Below are positions 7,996 to 16,654 of a stretch of 64,000 nt of DNA, piece after piece. The stretch lies in assembly GCA_051880615.1 (NCBI GenBank), contig JBJEOH010000034.1:1-64000 (forward strand), written 5' to 3'. The stretch's first letter is position 1, and each line of letters starts with the position of its first letter. Under the pieces are notes generated by a model. The model saw only the letters and a program-made list of their open reading frames with translations, did no database searches and was not told the DNA's origin. The stretch is from UBA7067 sp051880615 (lineage in GTDB: Bacteria > Bacillota > Clostridia > Oscillospirales > Acutalibacteraceae). The position numbers were made by a program, and so were the translations under genes.

Positions 7996-10900
7996 ATGAA
8001 GAAAAGTAAAACGAAACGCATCTTATCGCTGTTTCTCGCAGTTGTCATGTGTCTCTCCGCTTTTGCCGGATTCGGAACAACTGCTTTTGCGGCGGGAGTG
8101 GAAGGAAAAGCATATATGATTGCCTTTCCGCGAAGCAATGACGCAAATGCTGACTACAGTGGGAGCTGGGGACATGACGATCTCACCTATATGAACGGGT
8201 GGTTTGCAAAATCGGGAAAATACACAACCGTATATACCATCGACAGTTACACCGGGAAAATATGCTACTGCATTGAACCCGGAACATCGTTAAAAAATGA
8301 CGATGTATTCACGCAAAAAGATGAAAGCTTTTGGGACAATTATCCGTCTGATTATAACAAAACGATCAGTCCTGATATGATAAAGCTGTTTGTAGGGCGT
8401 ATTCTGCAATACGGATATACCGGAAATGTCAGCACAAGCTGGGTGTCGCAGGATACGGACGGAGCAAATAAAATTGCTCAGGCATATGCAACGCAAATCC
8501 TCATTTGGGAAACCGTTGTCGGTGAGCGTGATGAAAACTTCAATCATGTTGACACCGGAAGTTATAACCGTGTTCTGCAGGTGGTTAAGGATACGCACCC
8601 TTTGAAATCTCTCATCTATAGCTATTATGAGAGCATTGAAGCAAGTGTGAAGAAGCACTCCAAGTTGCCAAGCTTTTGCAGTAAAAGCAGCGGCAAAGCA
8701 AATGAATATGAGCTTGAATGGGACGGGACACAGTATATTGCTGTTTTAACCGATACAAACGGCGTCCTCTCAGATTACAGCTTTTCATCTAATAGCAATG
8801 ATTTGAAATTTTCTGTATCAGGAAACAAGCTTACCGTTACGGCAGCAAAAGCGCCGGAAAACACCGTCAGCATAACCGTTTCAAAAAGTGTTCAGAGAAA
8901 AGGACTGATTGTTTGGAACGACGGTCAATATGCGCCGGGCAAAGGACAGCAGGATCTCGTTTCCTATACGCAATCGGTAAGCGATCCGATTAAGGGTTAT
9001 TTGAAAATCAATGTATCCTTCGGTTCTGCCAAAATTGTAAAAACGAGCGAGGACGGTAAGGTGGACGGCGTCTCCTTCCGTTTGCAGGGCAATGGTGTGG
9101 ATCAGACGGTGGTTACCAAAAACGGCGGTCAAATTCAGGTGGATAACCTGCGCCCCGGCGTTTACACCGTAACAGAAATTACGGACAACAAATACGAGCC
9201 GCAGGAAATCCGCCGTGTTACTGTTGTTTCGGGACAGACCTCAACCGTCACTTTCAGCAATGTATTAAAGCGCGGTGATCTGACGGTCACCAAGACCAGT
9301 GAGGACGGACTGAACGAGGGCGTGAAATTCCACTTGTTCGGCACTTCTTTGTCCGGTCTTGCCGTAGATGAATACGCGGTTACAGACAGTTCCGGTAAGG
9401 CATATTTTAATGATGTGCTTATCTCCGGCAATACGCCGTACACCCTTGAAGAAGTCGACACCGATATCCGCTATGTCGTTCCCGAAAATCAGACGGCAGC
9501 GATTGAGTGGAACAAGGTGACAAACAAATCCTTCACGAATATCCTCAAGAAATGGCAGCTCACTGTCACCAAGAGCGATAAAGAAACCGGTATCGCACAG
9601 GGTGATGCAACGCTTGGCGGTGCTGTCTATGGAATTTTCAAGGGTGAGCAGTTAATCGACACCTATACCACCGACGCAAACGGTCAGTTCACCACAGGCT
9701 GGTATATCTGCGATACCGATTGGAGTCTGCGTGAAATGTCGGCAAGCGAAGGTTATCTCGTAACCTCCGGCAGCGAGCATATCGGAGTTGAGCCGAAGCG
9801 TTATTCCGTTGAGTATAACAACGCCGCGCTGGATGTTCTCGAAACTGTCAGAAAAGGCAAAGTTGCTGTAATCAAGCATTGTGATGACGGCTCGACACAG
9901 ATCGAAACGCCGGAACAGGGTGCGGAATTTGAGGTGTATCTCAAGTCCTCCGGTTCCTATGCAAACGCAAAGGAAGCCGAAAGAGATGTCCTTCTCTGCG
10001 ACGAGTTCGGGTTTGCCGAAAGCAAGGAACTTCCTTACGGTATTTACACCGTGAAGCAGACTAAAGGTTGGGATGGAAAAGAGCTTATGCCGCCTTTCGA
10101 TGTGTTTGTCTCTGAGGACGGCGAAACCTATCGTTACCTCATCAACAACGCAACTTTTGAGTCTCTGATTGAGATTGTCAAAAAGGATATTGAAACCGGC
10201 AAGGTAATCCCCGCTTCGGGAATAGGCTTTAAGGTGCGCAATACCGACACAGGCGAATATATCGTGCAGCACATCAACTACCCGACGCCTGTGGATATTG
10301 ACACCTACTACACTGACACTACAGGCAAACTCATGCTACCGGAGGCTCTTCCGTTCGGGAATTATGAAATCATTGAACAGAATACCTGCTTCGGATATGT
10401 TCTCGACAGCGAACCCGTTCCCTTTAAGGTGGACGGCAGTCAAACCGTCGTGACGGTGGAAAAGCACAATGTTGCGCAGAAAGGCACGATCACCGTAACC
10501 AAGGTCGGTGAAGTGTTCTCATCAGTTGTCGAGTCTGATGGCGTGTATCAGCCTGTTTACTCCGCCCGAGGACTTGCAGGCGCGGTCTATGAGGTGACTG
10601 CGGCTGAAGATATTTATACTCCGGACGGCACACTTCGTTATGCAAAGGGCGAGGTTGTGGATACCGTTACGACGGATAAGAACGGAACGGCTGTAAGCAA
10701 ACCTCTCTATCTCGGAAAATATAAAGTTCAGGAAACCAAAGCTCCTTACGGTACGGTTTTAAATGATGAAATTCATACTGTCGAACTGACTTATGCCGGA
10801 CAGGAAATCAGCATCACGGAAACGGCGACTGAGTTCTGTAACGAGCGCCAAAAGGCAGAAATCAGCCTTTCCAAAGTGTTGGACAAGGATGAGCTTTTCG

Positions 10901-12384
10901 GCATCGGAAATAACGGGGAAATCCTGTCGGTACAGTTTGGTTTGTTTGCCGCGGAGGATCTGGCCGCCGCAGACGGATCGGTAATTCCTGCGAATGGTTT
11001 GCTCGAAATCGTGAACTGCGATGAAAACGGCAATGCCGCATTGAAAACCGATCTTCCTGTCGGTATAAAATTCTATGTCAAGGAAATCGCCTCAGACAAC
11101 CGCTATGTCCTTTCGGACGAAAATTACCCCGTAGAATTTGCCTATGCCGGACAGGAGATTGCCTTGGTAGAAATCAAGGTGAATAACGGCGAAGCTATCA
11201 GGAATGAAATCCTCTACGGTACGGTCAAAGGATTGAAAATCGACCGTGAAACCGAAGAACCCGTTTCAGGAGCTTTGTTCGGACTGTTCCGCACGGATGC
11301 TGCAGAGTTTACAAAGGACAATGCTATTCTCACTGCTGAATCCGGCGAGGACGGCATCTTCAACTTCTGCAATGTCCCGTATGGTGATTGGCTTATCAGA
11401 GAATTAAAGCCCGCCGAGGGATTTCTGCCGAATGAGGAAATCTACTCTGTTACCGTATCCGAAAATGAGCAGATCATCGAAATTACCGTGGTAAATGACC
11501 GTATTCCCGAAATCGGGACGCTGGCAACAGTTGACGGTGAAAAGGAAATCTGTGCGACAGAGGTATTCACACTCACCGACACAGTATCCTACAAGCACCT
11601 AATCCCCGGCAAGGAATATGTCCTGAGCGGCGGTCTGATGGACAAGACCACGGGAGAGCCGCTTATGATCAACGGGCAGGAAATTCGTTCCGAAACAGTA
11701 TTCACGCCCGAAAGTCCAACCGGAGAAGTAACCGTATCATTTACCTTTGATTCCAAGTATATCAAGGCAAACACCGAGATTGTTGTGTTTGAAACTCTAT
11801 CCTGCGACGGCACAGAACTTACCGTTCACGCAGATATTGAGGATGAAGGACAGACCGTCACCGTGAAGATTCCCGAAATCAGGACGAAAGCAACGGCAGA
11901 AGGAAAGAAAGAGATCACAGCGGACGGCAGAGTAATGATTGAGGATATCGTATCCTACAAAAACCTCACACTCGACAAAGAGTACACCGTCAAGGGCGTT
12001 CTGATGAACAAAGCTACGGGAGAGCCGCTGTTGATTGACGGTAAGGAAATTCGCAGTTCCTTTACCTTTAAGCCCGATTCATCGGACGGCGAGGTTGCCG
12101 TCACCTTTGTGTTTGACGCAGCGGAGTTGACAACCTCGACAGAAATCGTTGTGTTTGAAAGCCTGTACCGTGACGATGCGGAAATCGCTGTTCATGCGGA
12201 TATTGAGGATGAGGATCAGACTGTGAAACTCACGCCTCCTGCTCCTCCTATCCCCGAAAGCCCGCAGACGGGTGACAACAGCAATCTCGGCTTCTGGGTC
12301 GGACTCGGTGCAGTTGCTCTCGGAGGGTTGATTTCCTGCATTATCATGGCGGTAAAACGCAAAAAGGATGATGATGACGAGTGA
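7996..12384 (+). CDS. giant sortase-anchored adhesin: thioester, Cna-B and VaFE domains
   Basis: A 1462-residue surface protein. Signal peptide residues ~1-33 (AFAAG). A thioester-type domain follows, with CYCIEPGT near residue 91 and TQILIWE near 165, the Cys and Gln motifs that form an internal thioester able to bond covalently to host or partner surfaces. Then come many Cna-B/SpaA-like isopeptide domains (residues ~340-1190, each with a YTVTE/YTLEE-type strand), two VaFE-like repeats (VVFETL and VVFESL, ~1170-1430) and the C-terminal sorting signal SPQTGDNS, a hydrophobic span and KRKKDDDDE. The SPQTG variant fits the class B sortase at 17504. Likely role: stalk-like adhesin for mating contact or host colonisation. 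Confidence 0.9.
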   Translation: MKKSKTKRILSLFLAVVMCLSAFAGFGTTAFAAGVEGKAYMIAFPRSNDANADYSGSWGHDDLTYMNGWFAKSGKYTTVYTIDSYTGKICYCIEPGTSLKNDDVFTQKDESFWDNYPSDYNKTISPDMIKLFVGRILQYGYTGNVSTSWVSQDTDGANKIAQAYATQILIWETVVGERDENFNHVDTGSYNRVLQVVKDTHPLKSLIYSYYESIEASVKKHSKLPSFCSKSSGKANEYELEWDGTQYIAVLTDTNGVLSDYSFSSNSNDLKFSVSGNKLTVTAAKAPENTVSITVSKSVQRKGLIVWNDGQYAPGKGQQDLVSYTQSVSDPIKGYLKINVSFGSAKIVKTSEDGKVDGVSFRLQGNGVDQTVVTKNGGQIQVDNLRPGVYTVTEITDNKYEPQEIRRVTVVSGQTSTVTFSNVLKRGDLTVTKTSEDGLNEGVKFHLFGTSLSGLAVDEYAVTDSSGKAYFNDVLISGNTPYTLEEVDTDIRYVVPENQTAAIEWNKVTNKSFTNILKKWQLTVTKSDKETGIAQGDATLGGAVYGIFKGEQLIDTYTTDANGQFTTGWYICDTDWSLREMSASEGYLVTSGSEHIGVEPKRYSVEYNNAALDVLETVRKGKVAVIKHCDDGSTQIETPEQGAEFEVYLKSSGSYANAKEAERDVLLCDEFGFAESKELPYGIYTVKQTKGWDGKELMPPFDVFVSEDGETYRYLINNATFESLIEIVKKDIETGKVIPASGIGFKVRNTDTGEYIVQHINYPTPVDIDTYYTDTTGKLMLPEALPFGNYEIIEQNTCFGYVLDSEPVPFKVDGSQTVVTVEKHNVAQKGTITVTKVGEVFSSVVESDGVYQPVYSARGLAGAVYEVTAAEDIYTPDGTLRYAKGEVVDTVTTDKNGTAVSKPLYLGKYKVQETKAPYGTVLNDEIHTVELTYAGQEISITETATEFCNERQKAEISLSKVLDKDELFGIGNNGEILSVQFGLFAAEDLAAADGSVIPANGLLEIVNCDENGNAALKTDLPVGIKFYVKEIASDNRYVLSDENYPVEFAYAGQEIALVEIKVNNGEAIRNEILYGTVKGLKIDRETEEPVSGALFGLFRTDAAEFTKDNAILTAESGEDGIFNFCNVPYGDWLIRELKPAEGFLPNEEIYSVTVSENEQIIEITVVNDRIPEIGTLATVDGEKEICATEVFTLTDTVSYKHLIPGKEYVLSGGLMDKTTGEPLMINGQEIRSETVFTPESPTGEVTVSFTFDSKYIKANTEIVVFETLSCDGTELTVHADIEDEGQTVTVKIPEIRTKATAEGKKEITADGRVMIEDIVSYKNLTLDKEYTVKGVLMNKATGEPLLIDGKEIRSSFTFKPDSSDGEVAVTFVFDAAELTTSTEIVVFESLYRDDAEIAVHADIEDEDQTVKLTPPAPPIPESPQTGDNSNLGFWVGLGAVALGGLISCIIMAVKRKKDDDDE

Positions 12385-12722
12385 TGAAAAAGGTGTATAT
12401 CTGTTCTCCCCTCGGCGGCAATATAGCAAAGAATCTGCAAAAAGCCAAAGAATACACCAAGTTCGCTCTGCTGTGCGGCACGGCTCCGGTCGTGCCGCAT
12501 TTCTATGCTCTCTGCCTTAATGACATGATTCCGAAGGAGCGCGAGATCGGCATGGCGGCGGGGCTGTCACTTTTGTGGTTCTGCGATGAAATGTGGATTT
12601 TCGGGGACGAAATAACCGAGGGCATGGCCGCCGAGATTCAGTTCTGTAAAAACCTAAATGTGAAAACCCGTAAAATACGGGAATCCGAAATCAAGAAAGT
12701 GTTAGGAGGAAAATCCGTATGA
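12384..12722 (+). CDS. DUF4406-like (nucleoside deoxyribosyltransferase-like) protein
   Basis: 112 residues from the ATG, which overlaps the adhesin stop. The start KKVYICSPLGGNIAKN and later DEMWIFGDEITEGMAAEI match the small Rossmann-like DUF4406 group related to nucleoside 2-deoxyribosyltransferases. Members are widespread in phages and ICEs with unproven activity. It sits at the head of the secretion genes and its end overlaps the VirB2-like start, so it is co-translated with them. Confidence in the family is moderate. Confidence 0.65.
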   Translation: MKKVYICSPLGGNIAKNLQKAKEYTKFALLCGTAPVVPHFYALCLNDMIPKEREIGMAAGLSLLWFCDEMWIFGDEITEGMAAEIQFCKNLNVKTRKIRESEIKKVLGGKSV

Positions 12723-13051
12723 ATAAGAAACCTATGAGAATTCTGCTCTGCGTTGCGATTATGGCAGTTATGGTATCCGCCTTCTCGATTACTGCATTTG
12801 CTGCGGGCGATGTTGCGGGAGCCATCGAGCAAACCTGGCAGACCGCGCAGTCGCAGATCAAGACGGTAGTCAACAATGTTGTGTTTCCCGTGGTGGACAT
12901 GATCCTTGCCATTCTGTTTTTTGTCAAGCTCGGTACAGCGTATTTTGATTACCGCAAGCATGGACAGTTTGAATTTACCGCGCCGTGTATTCTATTTGCC
13001 TGCCTTATTTTCACGCTTACCGCACCGCTGTATATCTGGTCGATCCTGTAA
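12719..13051 (+). CDS. VirB2/TrbC-like pilin or DUF3852-like membrane protein
   Basis: A 110-residue protein with a signal-like N-terminus (AVMVSAFSITAFAAGD), then two hydrophobic segments (~residues 55-72 and ~92-108) with a short basic loop between them (DYRKHGQ). This cleaved two-span shape is that of VirB2/TrbC pilin-like subunits. Gram-positive ICEs carry such a protein ahead of VirB6/VirB4; there it likely forms a channel or short pilus component. ATG overlaps the previous stop and follows AGGAGG. Confidence 0.65.
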   Translation: MNKKPMRILLCVAIMAVMVSAFSITAFAAGDVAGAIEQTWQTAQSQIKTVVNNVVFPVVDMILAILFFVKLGTAYFDYRKHGQFEFTAPCILFACLIFTLTAPLYIWSIL

Positions 13052-13063
13052 GGACGGTGCGCC

Positions 13064-13465
13064 ATGAATTTCTATGAAAAGGAAATGCGCACGATGTTCG
13101 GTGATACCGACATCATCCATGACGCGAAATTCTGCGGCAGAACAATGCTCGGAAAGCTGGATGATGAGCTGCGGGTAAAACTGCAGCTCATTTCCACCTT
13201 TATCTCCGGTCAGTATAACGCTGTACAGGCAACTATCATTAACCGAACGGACGGTGTGGTGGATAAACAGACCTTCAAGTTTGCTGACATTATTGGGAAG
13301 CAGAAAAGAAATAATCTCGATGAAATTGAGCCGCACATTTGGGAGTATAACGGAAAACCCGAATGGTATATCCCTGTCACCGTCTCTCAAAAAGCACAGA
13401 TCGCCGATACCGTCCTCGGATATGTGGAGATGTATCAGGACGAGAACATTGGAATGCATCTGTAG
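13064..13465 (+). CDS. ICE protein of unknown function with short acidic/Met tail
   Basis: A 133-residue soluble protein in the secretion operon, 12 bp after the pilin-like gene. Contains FADIIGKQKRNN and a C-terminal helix VLGYVEMYQDENIGMHL that ends in the acidic-then-Met/Leu pattern seen elsewhere. No domain recognised. Being soluble and non-membrane, it is unlikely to be a channel component. Confidence 0.6.
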   Translation: MNFYEKEMRTMFGDTDIIHDAKFCGRTMLGKLDDELRVKLQLISTFISGQYNAVQATIINRTDGVVDKQTFKFADIIGKQKRNNLDEIEPHIWEYNGKPEWYIPVTVSQKAQIADTVLGYVEMYQDENIGMHL

Positions 13466-13496
13466 TCAGAGTTCCAAAAAAAAGCCTATTCTCTAT

Positions 13497-13571
13497 ATCG
13501 TAAATACAGAGTATCTGTATTAGCGTTTCTGTATTATCAGTGATTTACGATTTATACTATGTATAAGCGAT
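13497..13571 (+). promoter_or_regulatory. nested operator region and promoter for XRE regulator
   Basis: Three layers of symmetry: outer inverted repeat ATCGTAAAT (13497-13505) / ATTTACGAT (13543-13551); inner perfect palindrome AATACAGA-GTA-TCTGTATT (13503-13521) with an extra half-site TCTGTATT at 13528; and the palindrome TATAC-TAT-GTATA (13553-13565), which includes a TATACT -10-like hexamer. Elements recur at 14022-14058. Likely an autoregulated XRE promoter. Confidence 0.6.
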
Positions 13572-13600
13572 ATACCGCTGTGAAGGGAAAGGAACAATGT

Positions 13601-13933
13601 ATGATAGATAAGAGAATTGGTAAAAGATTTAAGGAACGCCGCGAGCAGCTTGGAATGACACAGGAGCAGTTTGCCGAAAAGCTCGGCGTTGCCACAAACT
13701 ATATCTCGACAATAGAACGGGGTGCGTCGTTTCCGAGGTGTGAAAAGCTGATCCTTCTGTTAAATGGATTGGAAACCTCCGCCGATGCAATCTTCTGCGA
13801 TGTGTTGGATCACTCGGTCAGCTACAGAGCATCTGTTCTTTCAGAAAAAATCGGCAAGCTACCGATTGACGAACAGAAGCGCATCCTGGACATGGTTGAA
13901 ATGATGGTTTCACAAGCAAAAAACAACCTGTAA
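13601..13933 (+). CDS. XRE-family transcriptional regulator
   Basis: 110 residues from the ATG at 13601 (AAAGGAACA upstream). An HTH_3 domain spans residues ~5-60 (FKERREQLGMTQEQFAEKLG, TNYISTIERG), with a C-terminal helix for dimerisation (PIDEQKRILDMVEMM). The ATG at 13559 is not the start because it lies inside the -10/palindrome. The nested operators just upstream suggest autoregulation, and repetition of the same motifs before the SLOG gene suggests that this protein controls both. Typical role: repressor deciding ICE quiescence. Confidence 0.8.
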   Translation: MIDKRIGKRFKERREQLGMTQEQFAEKLGVATNYISTIERGASFPRCEKLILLLNGLETSADAIFCDVLDHSVSYRASVLSEKIGKLPIDEQKRILDMVEMMVSQAKNNL

Positions 13934-13951
13934 TTCAACGGCTAATCTTCA

Positions 13952-13980
13952 AACTGCGTGAAAATTACACGCAGTTTTTT
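13952..13980 (+). terminator. Rho-independent terminator
   Basis: Perfect nine-bp stem AACTGCGTG / CACGCAGTT, 7-nt loop, six T ending at 13980. Terminates the XRE gene. Confidence 0.85.
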
Positions 13981-14021
13981 ATTTTCGGCGAAATTCGACT
14001 GTATTTTCATTTTTTCTGTGA

Positions 14022-14058
14022 TATACTATGTATAAGCGATTTAGAATATATCGTAAAT
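14022..14058 (+). promoter_or_regulatory. second copy of XRE operator elements with extended -10
   Basis: TATACTATGTATAAGCGAT (14022-14040) is identical over 19 bases to 13553-13571, and ATCGTAAAT follows at 14050-14058, identical to 13497-13505 but in swapped order. TGATATACT gives an extended -10. Probable promoter of the SLOG/AbrB pair. Confidence 0.55.
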
Positions 14059-14078
14059 ACATATAAAAGGAAGAAAAA

Positions 14079-14618
14079 ATGATGATCAAAAGAAAAGTAT
14101 GTTGCTTTACCGGACACCGTCCGCAAAGCCTGCCCTTTGGATTCAATGAGCAGGACGAACGGTGTTTCAGGTTAAAGCAGCTCCTACGGGAGGAGATTGA
14201 AAGGCAGATTACCGAGGAAGGTGTCACGCACTTCATTAGCGGAATGGCGATTGGCGTGGATATGTATGCCGCCGAGATTGTACTGGCACTGAAAGAAAAA
14301 TATCCGCAGATTACATTGGAATCTGCCATACCCTGTGAAACGCAGGCTGTAAAATGGTCGTCTGCTCTGAGAGAGCGTTATTATCTGATCGCCTCCAAGT
14401 GCGATAAGGAAACCATGATTCAGCGGCATTATACTGACGACTGTATGCACAAAAGAAACAGATATATGGTGGACAGCTCTGATACCGTAATCGCAGTCTG
14501 GAACGGCAAACCAAGCGGAACAGGAAAGACAGTCCAGTACGCCAAAGACAAAGGGAAAACTATTGTAATCATAAACCCCGAAAATCAAATACAAACGGAG
14601 AAAGGACAAAGAAAATGA
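14079..14618 (+). CDS. SLOG-family protein (DUF1273/YpsA-like)
   Basis: 179 residues. The start CCFTGHRPQSLPFG and the GMAIGVDMYAAEIVL region are signatures of the YpsA/DUF1273 branch of the SLOG superfamily, Rossmann-like proteins thought to bind nucleotides or nucleotide-derived ligands; the glycine-rich GKPSGTGKTVQYA segment near residue 145 completes the site. SLOG members often appear in conflict or signalling systems. It shares operator sequences with the XRE gene and overlaps the following AbrB-like gene. Confidence 0.75.
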   Translation: MMIKRKVCCFTGHRPQSLPFGFNEQDERCFRLKQLLREEIERQITEEGVTHFISGMAIGVDMYAAEIVLALKEKYPQITLESAIPCETQAVKWSSALRERYYLIASKCDKETMIQRHYTDDCMHKRNRYMVDSSDTVIAVWNGKPSGTGKTVQYAKDKGKTIVIINPENQIQTEKGQRK

Positions 14619-14845
14619 AGAAGTATGAAAGATGTGTAGACGAACTCGGACGCGTTGTGCTTCCGCAGGAATTCCGAAAAGAACTTGGCATTACTGAAAA
14701 GTCTCATGTGCTTATTGGAGAAGAAAACGGCGTGATCACTATTGAAGCGGCTAAGTCGCTTTGTAAACTGTGCGGCTCAGACAAGGATATATGTGCCGAT
14801 CTTCCGATATGTACTCAGTGTGTTGCCAAAATCAAGAGAATGTAA
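14615..14845 (+). CDS. AbrB/SpoVT-like protein with Cys cluster
   Basis: 76 residues. The N-terminal ~48 residues are an AbrB swapped hairpin (ERCVDELGRVVLPQEFRKEL, EENGVITIEAA); the C-terminal part has CKLCGSDKDICADLPICTQC, four or more Cys arranged like a small zinc ribbon. This resembles the AbrB-like gene at 5629, which also has CxxC. Overlaps the SLOG gene by four bases, so they form a two-gene operon closed by a terminator. Confidence 0.75.
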   Translation: MKKYERCVDELGRVVLPQEFRKELGITEKSHVLIGEENGVITIEAAKSLCKLCGSDKDICADLPICTQCVAKIKRM

Positions 14846-14849
14846 TATG

Positions 14850-14879
14850 AAACCGCCGTGTTTTTATCGCGGCGGTTTT
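14850..14879 (+). terminator. Rho-independent terminator
   Basis: Nine-bp stem AAACCGCCG / CGGCGGTTT with an 11-nt loop, followed by only a short T tract. Ends the SLOG/AbrB operon. Confidence 0.7.
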
Positions 14880-14943
14880 GGTATTTTCTCTGGACTTTCG
14901 CAAAGGTATGTAGTATTGTGTTGTGCCGAAAGGAGGCAAAGCT

Positions 14944-15225
14944 ATGAGTTTTTTCCGTGACCTTTATAACGGGCAATATTGCCCCGTCGAGCAAATGCCC
15001 GATACCGATGAATATCGAGCGGCGAGCAAGGCACTTGCAGAGATTTCCGCAAAACTGATCGATTCGCTGACCGACGAACAAAAGCGGCTGTTTGAGAAAT
15101 ATCAGGCGGATTTTGCGGATTGTGTCAGCGAGGTTTATGCTGAAGCCTTTCGCCAAGGCTTTCTGCTCGGTGCTGAGTTCATCAAAGAAATATCCCATGA
15201 AAGCCGATCACCCGACAAAGAGTGA
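14944..15225 (+). CDS. DUF6809-like small protein
   Basis: 93 residues from the ATG at 14944, preceded by GAAAGGAGG. Mostly helical and acidic; features CPVEQMPDTDEYRAASKAL and a C-terminal AEAFRQGFLLGAEFIKE. This agrees with the small DUF6809-type proteins found in Clostridial ICEs and phages (recalled). The stop codon lies within the 3' arm of a terminator hairpin. Function unknown. Confidence 0.65.
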   Translation: MSFFRDLYNGQYCPVEQMPDTDEYRAASKALAEISAKLIDSLTDEQKRLFEKYQADFADCVSEVYAEAFRQGFLLGAEFIKEISHESRSPDKE

Positions 15226-15237
15226 TCGGCTCTTTTT
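15202..15237 (+). terminator. Rho-independent terminator overlapping the gene end
   Basis: Perfect ten-bp stem AGCCGATCAC / GTGATCGGCT, followed by five T. It includes the last codons and stop of the DUF6809-like gene, so ribosomes finishing translation would clash with folding. Confidence 0.8.
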
Positions 15238-15301
15238 ATCGCTAAGAGCTGGCGGCTTCGGCTGCCTGTTCTTAATTGCAAATATCAGGAGGTGATGACC
15301 T

Positions 15302-16237
15302 ATCTTTGACTGGTTAGGAGATATTTTTTCCGGCATCGGTGACGCCATCGGAGGTGTGTTTGACACCCTCGGCCAGCAGATATCCAACGCCATTTGGAAC
15401 ACCATGCTCCAGTGGTTTTATGAAACCATATACGGAGCTGTTGCAGACTTCTTCACCATGATGGGAAACATGGGTGCGGACATTTTTGAGCTTGATTGGA
15501 TCAAAGCAACAATTAAGCTTTTTACACTGTTCGGATGGTCGCTCTTTGTTGCCGGAGTTGTAGTAGCCATATTTGATGTGGCTATCGAGTACCAATGCGG
15601 TCGGGCAAATATCAAAACCACCGCAATCAATATCCTCAAAGGCTTTTTTGCCTGTTCTCTGATTGGAATTGTTCCTGTAGAACTGTATAAATTTTGCATC
15701 AGCCTGCAAAACACCTTCTCTCATGACCTCGCACGCATCTTCGCAGGCGGCAGAACCCTTGACCTTGCGGGAGAAAGCACCTCGGTGTTGCAGGGCAGCT
15801 TTGCAGTGTCAAACAACATTCAAATCAATCTGTTTAACATCCTCGCTATGATTGCCTTTGCTTACTGTGTGATCAAGATATTCTTCGCCAACATCAAAAG
15901 AGGCGGTATTCTGCTCATTCAGATGGCGGTGGGCGCATTGTATATGTTCAGCGTACCGAGAGGGTATCAGGATGGATTTAATCAGTGGTGCAAACAGGTG
16001 GCGGCTATTTGTTTAACGGCGTTTATGCAGACCACTCTGCTGTATCTCGGACTGCTGACCTTCCCCGGCAATATGCTTTTGGGACTCGGCATTATGCTTG
16101 CCGCAAACGAAGTGCCGAGAATCGCACAGCAATTCGGTCTTGATTCGAGTGTCAGAGTCAATATGATGAGCGTTGTCCATGCGACAACCACAGCGGTCAA
16201 CCTGACGCGCAGCGTGGCAAGAGCCGCAGGAAAATAA
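15302..16237 (+). CDS. VirB6/TrbL-like polytopic membrane protein, probable AUC start
   Basis: The reading frame is open from 15299. AGGAGGTGAT at 15287-15296 points to the ATC at 15302 as start, giving an N-terminus (I/M)FDWLGDIFSGIGDAIG; the only standard alternative, GTG 15356, sits directly on a GGAGG with no spacing and would drop 18 residues. The protein (~311 residues) has about six membrane segments, as in the VirB6/TrbL inner-membrane channel proteins of type IV secretion. It begins the VirB6-VirB3-VirB4 run. An in-frame TGA at 15296 excludes an earlier start. Confidence 0.75.
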   Translation: MFDWLGDIFSGIGDAIGGVFDTLGQQISNAIWNTMLQWFYETIYGAVADFFTMMGNMGADIFELDWIKATIKLFTLFGWSLFVAGVVVAIFDVAIEYQCGRANIKTTAINILKGFFACSLIGIVPVELYKFCISLQNTFSHDLARIFAGGRTLDLAGESTSVLQGSFAVSNNIQINLFNILAMIAFAYCVIKIFFANIKRGGILLIQMAVGALYMFSVPRGYQDGFNQWCKQVAAICLTAFMQTTLLYLGLLTFPGNMLLGLGIMLAANEVPRIAQQFGLDSSVRVNMMSVVHATTTAVNLTRSVARAAGK

Positions 16238-16252
16238 CGGAGGTGAACCGGC

Positions 16253-16654
16253 ATGAAAGAAAACAATGAATTGGAACGGTCGGATATCGCAATTGACTCA
16301 GACATGGAAGTAGACTGCGATATCGGGCAGGAAATCACGGCATATATCGAAACATGGTTCGATGTGGACAAAAAGTTCGGTCTCGACACCGCCGCGGAGG
16401 ACGGCACATGGATGAATATGTATGGGAAATACAATCCCTTTGCGGATACTCTCCGCATCGAGTGCGAGATCAGCCGTGACAAAGGCACTTCGTATTTTGA
16501 CTATGAGCCGACAGATGCCGAGACAAAACTGATCAAGGACATGATTACTGAAAAAATCCGGCAAGTACACGGTCAGACACCAAGAGAGTTCTGTGAATAT
16601 TTCTACGGTGACCGACCGGAAACAGAAGAATTGGAAATCGGAGGCATTGTATGA
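16253..16654 (+). CDS. ICE accessory protein within secretion operon
   Basis: 133 residues, soluble and very acidic at the N-terminus. Contains CEISRDKGTSYFDYEPTDAE and a helical part, and ends ETEELEIGGIV, a version of the acidic-plus-hydrophobic tail. Its GGAGG codons also serve as the ribosome site of the PrgI-like gene, which overlaps by four bases. No domain recognised. Sits between two membrane components but lacks membrane segments itself. Confidence 0.6.
   Translation: MKENNELERSDIAIDSDMEVDCDIGQEITAYIETWFDVDKKFGLDTAAEDGTWMNMYGKYNPFADTLRIECEISRDKGTSYFDYEPTDAETKLIKDMITEKIRQVHGQTPREFCEYFYGDRPETEELEIGGIV

Noticed and set aside
13559..13600. ATG 13559 as start of the XRE regulator
   Set aside because: It lies within the palindrome and -10 region; the HTH begins at 13601 behind a ribosome site.
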